A DNA stretch of 43,048 nt. It comes from an uncultured Eubacteriales bacterium (lineage in GTDB: Bacteria > Bacillota > Clostridia > Oscillospirales > Acutalibacteraceae). Each line of letters opens with the position of its first letter. Within the stretch, counting starts at the first letter, position 1. The notes under the pieces were generated by a model that worked only from the letters and a program-made list of their open reading frames with translations, was not told the DNA's origin and did not search any database. The stretch spans positions 1 to 43,048 of the forward strand of contig CAKSNE010000018.1 in the NCBI GenBank assembly GCA_934476085.1. The letters are read 5' to 3'. Both the position numbers and the translations under genes were made by a program. Positions 42,249-43,048 of the stretch are shown here, piece by piece.

Positions 42249-42800
42249 TTATTCGTTTTCATCATGTTTTGGCAAATCAACGATAATCGGTTTATGATTA
42301 ACTCTCGGCAGAAACTTTTCTAAAATATCGCTTGTTTTAATTCTTAAACTTGAAGTGTTAGCACAAGGGTGACAACCAATAAATTCTTCGTCAATAACCG
42401 CCTTGTCAATAACAAGTTGAACACGGTTGTCTTTATCGTTCATAAGTCCCATAATTGAAACCGAACCGGGCTTAATATGTAAAAATTCTTCCATAAACTC
42501 TTCCGGTGCAAAGGAAAGCCTTGAAACGCCTAAAAGTTTTGAAAAATCTTTCGTTTTAAAAGGCTTGTCCCCCGGCATCATCAAAAGATAAAAGTTATTT
42601 TTTTGCCTGTTACAAAGAAATAAGTTTTTGCAAATGGTAATGCCTAAAATCTCGTCAACGCCAATACATTCCTCCATAGTAGCGGTTGCATTGTGGTCAA
42701 CGCGCCAAAAAGGAATATTTAGTTCATCAAGTAAATCATAAGTTTTAATCTCAACATCAAGCCTGTTGTTGTCATTCGGTCTGCCTTGCATAAGTTCCAT
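42249..42800 (-). CDS. proX: YbaK/ProX-type prolyl-tRNA editing protein
   Basis: 183 residues from the ATG at 42800 (AAAGGTG about 8 bases upstream; an in-frame start at 42860 precedes the promoter). The YbaK fold is shown by FWRVDHNATATMEEC, TICKNLFLCNRQKNNFYLLMM, the catalytic-type Lys in CKNLF, SFAPEEFMEEFLHIKPGSVS and GCHPCANTSSLRIKTSD. It removes alanine wrongly attached to tRNA-Pro. It lies next to a 5S rRNA gene on the same strand, separated by the rRNA terminator. Confidence 0.93.
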   Translation of the reverse strand: MELMQGRPNDNNRLDVEIKTYDLLDELNIPFWRVDHNATATMEECIGVDEILGITICKNLFLCNRQKNNFYLLMMPGDKPFKTKDFSKLLGVSRLSFAPEEFMEEFLHIKPGSVSIMGLMNDKDNRVQLVIDKAVIDEEFIGCHPCANTSSLRIKTSDILEKFLPRVNHKPIIVDLPKHDENE

Positions 42801-42817
42801 AAAAATCACCTTTGTAT

Positions 42818-42845
42818 ATTGTATCATAAAACAATAAATATGCAA
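42818..42845 (-). promoter_or_regulatory. Extended -10 promoter of the editing-protein gene
   Basis: On the minus strand, TTGCAT (42840-42845), a 16-base spacer ending in TGA, and TACAAT (42818-42823). Confidence 0.68.
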
Positions 42846-42935
42846 GTGATAAGTTGACAATATAGTAAAATATTATTATAACATATTAAAGTAAAAAACT
42901 TAAAATTTAATAATACTAGCCTTATATAAAACAAA

Positions 42936-42965
42936 AACTCCTACTCAAATTAATGAGTAGGAGTT
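42936..42965 (-). terminator. rRNA operon terminator
   Basis: A perfect 12-bp stem AACTCCTACTCA (42936-42947) with its complement at 42954-42965, followed on the minus strand by TTTTTGTTTT. It stands just past the 3' end of the 5S rRNA. Confidence 0.88.
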
Positions 42966-42973
42966 GATTTTAA

Positions 42974-43048
42974 TGTTGGCAATGACCTATTTTCCCAGGC
43001 AGTCACCCACCAAGTATCATCGGCACGAATGAGCTTAACTACCGTGTT
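42974..43048 (-). rRNA. rrf: 5S ribosomal RNA, partial (3' part)
   Basis: Read on the minus strand, it contains GTTAAGCTCATTCGTGCCGA and GATACTTGGTGGGTGACTGC, then CTGGGAAAATAGGTCATTGCC, the conserved loop and 3' stem of 5S rRNA. The 5' part lies beyond the window. The exact 3' end is estimated within a few bases. Confidence 0.93.

Overview
The window is AT-rich, closely packed DNA from a low-GC Gram-positive anaerobe, most likely a Clostridia gut commensal of the Ruminococcaceae/Oscillospiraceae type. The evidence is a SCIFF peptide with its radical SAM maturase, a paired GlgC/GlgD ADP-glucose pyrophosphorylase, cytoplasmic cellobiose phosphorylase, lipoproteins and lysine-rich surface proteins, TTG/GTG starts behind strong GGAGG sites, and sigma-A promoters close to consensus. 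No mobile element, CRISPR array or tRNA was seen. These assignments come from reading motifs by eye, with no database search.

Layout. 1-1222: end of a histidine operon (hisIE fragment, histidinol-phosphatase). 1279-5671: glycogen operon glgB-glgC-glgD on the minus strand. 5968-8973: SCIFF precursor, an attenuator-like terminator, the radical SAM maturase and a PLP decarboxylase-family enzyme. 9081-9605: an SCP2-like protein with a histone-H1-like tail, behind a perfect consensus promoter. 9889-12321: cellobiose phosphorylase. 12448-13773: a secreted Ig-like protein with an unrecognised C-terminal domain.

13846-25965 (minus strand) is the most interesting region: eleven co-directional genes with gaps of no more than about 60 bases and no visible internal terminator. 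In transcription order they encode a response regulator, a sensor kinase, an MBOAT acyltransferase, two paralogous membrane-anchored SGNH proteins, an AMP-forming acid ligase, an acyl carrier protein, an ABC importer of the NitT/TauT type (lipoprotein, permease, ATPase), and a secreted SGNH protein with fibronectin-like modules. The layout resembles a dlt or alginate-acetylation system, but the ligase looks like an acyl/aryl-acid enzyme rather than a D-alanine one. The working hypothesis is a regulated pathway that imports a carboxylic acid, activates it on a carrier protein and uses it to esterify an extracellular polymer.

26120-27466: glutamate dehydrogenase. 28141-32988: a 1615-residue surface protein with a beta-helix-like region and nine Ig-like repeats. 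33110-37230: a GNAT, then a four-gene operon (anchored polysaccharide deacetylase, ECF S component, secreted ComEC-like metallo-hydrolase, lipoprotein). 37275-38862: YwlG family protein and 6-phosphofructokinase. 39080-40741: a MOP-family lipid-linked glycan flippase. 40783-42800: intracellular GH30 glycosidase and a ProX/YbaK editing protein. 42974-43048: 3' part of a 5S rRNA.

Together the genes suggest a cellodextrin-using, glycogen-storing anaerobe with a heavily decorated, actively remodelled surface.
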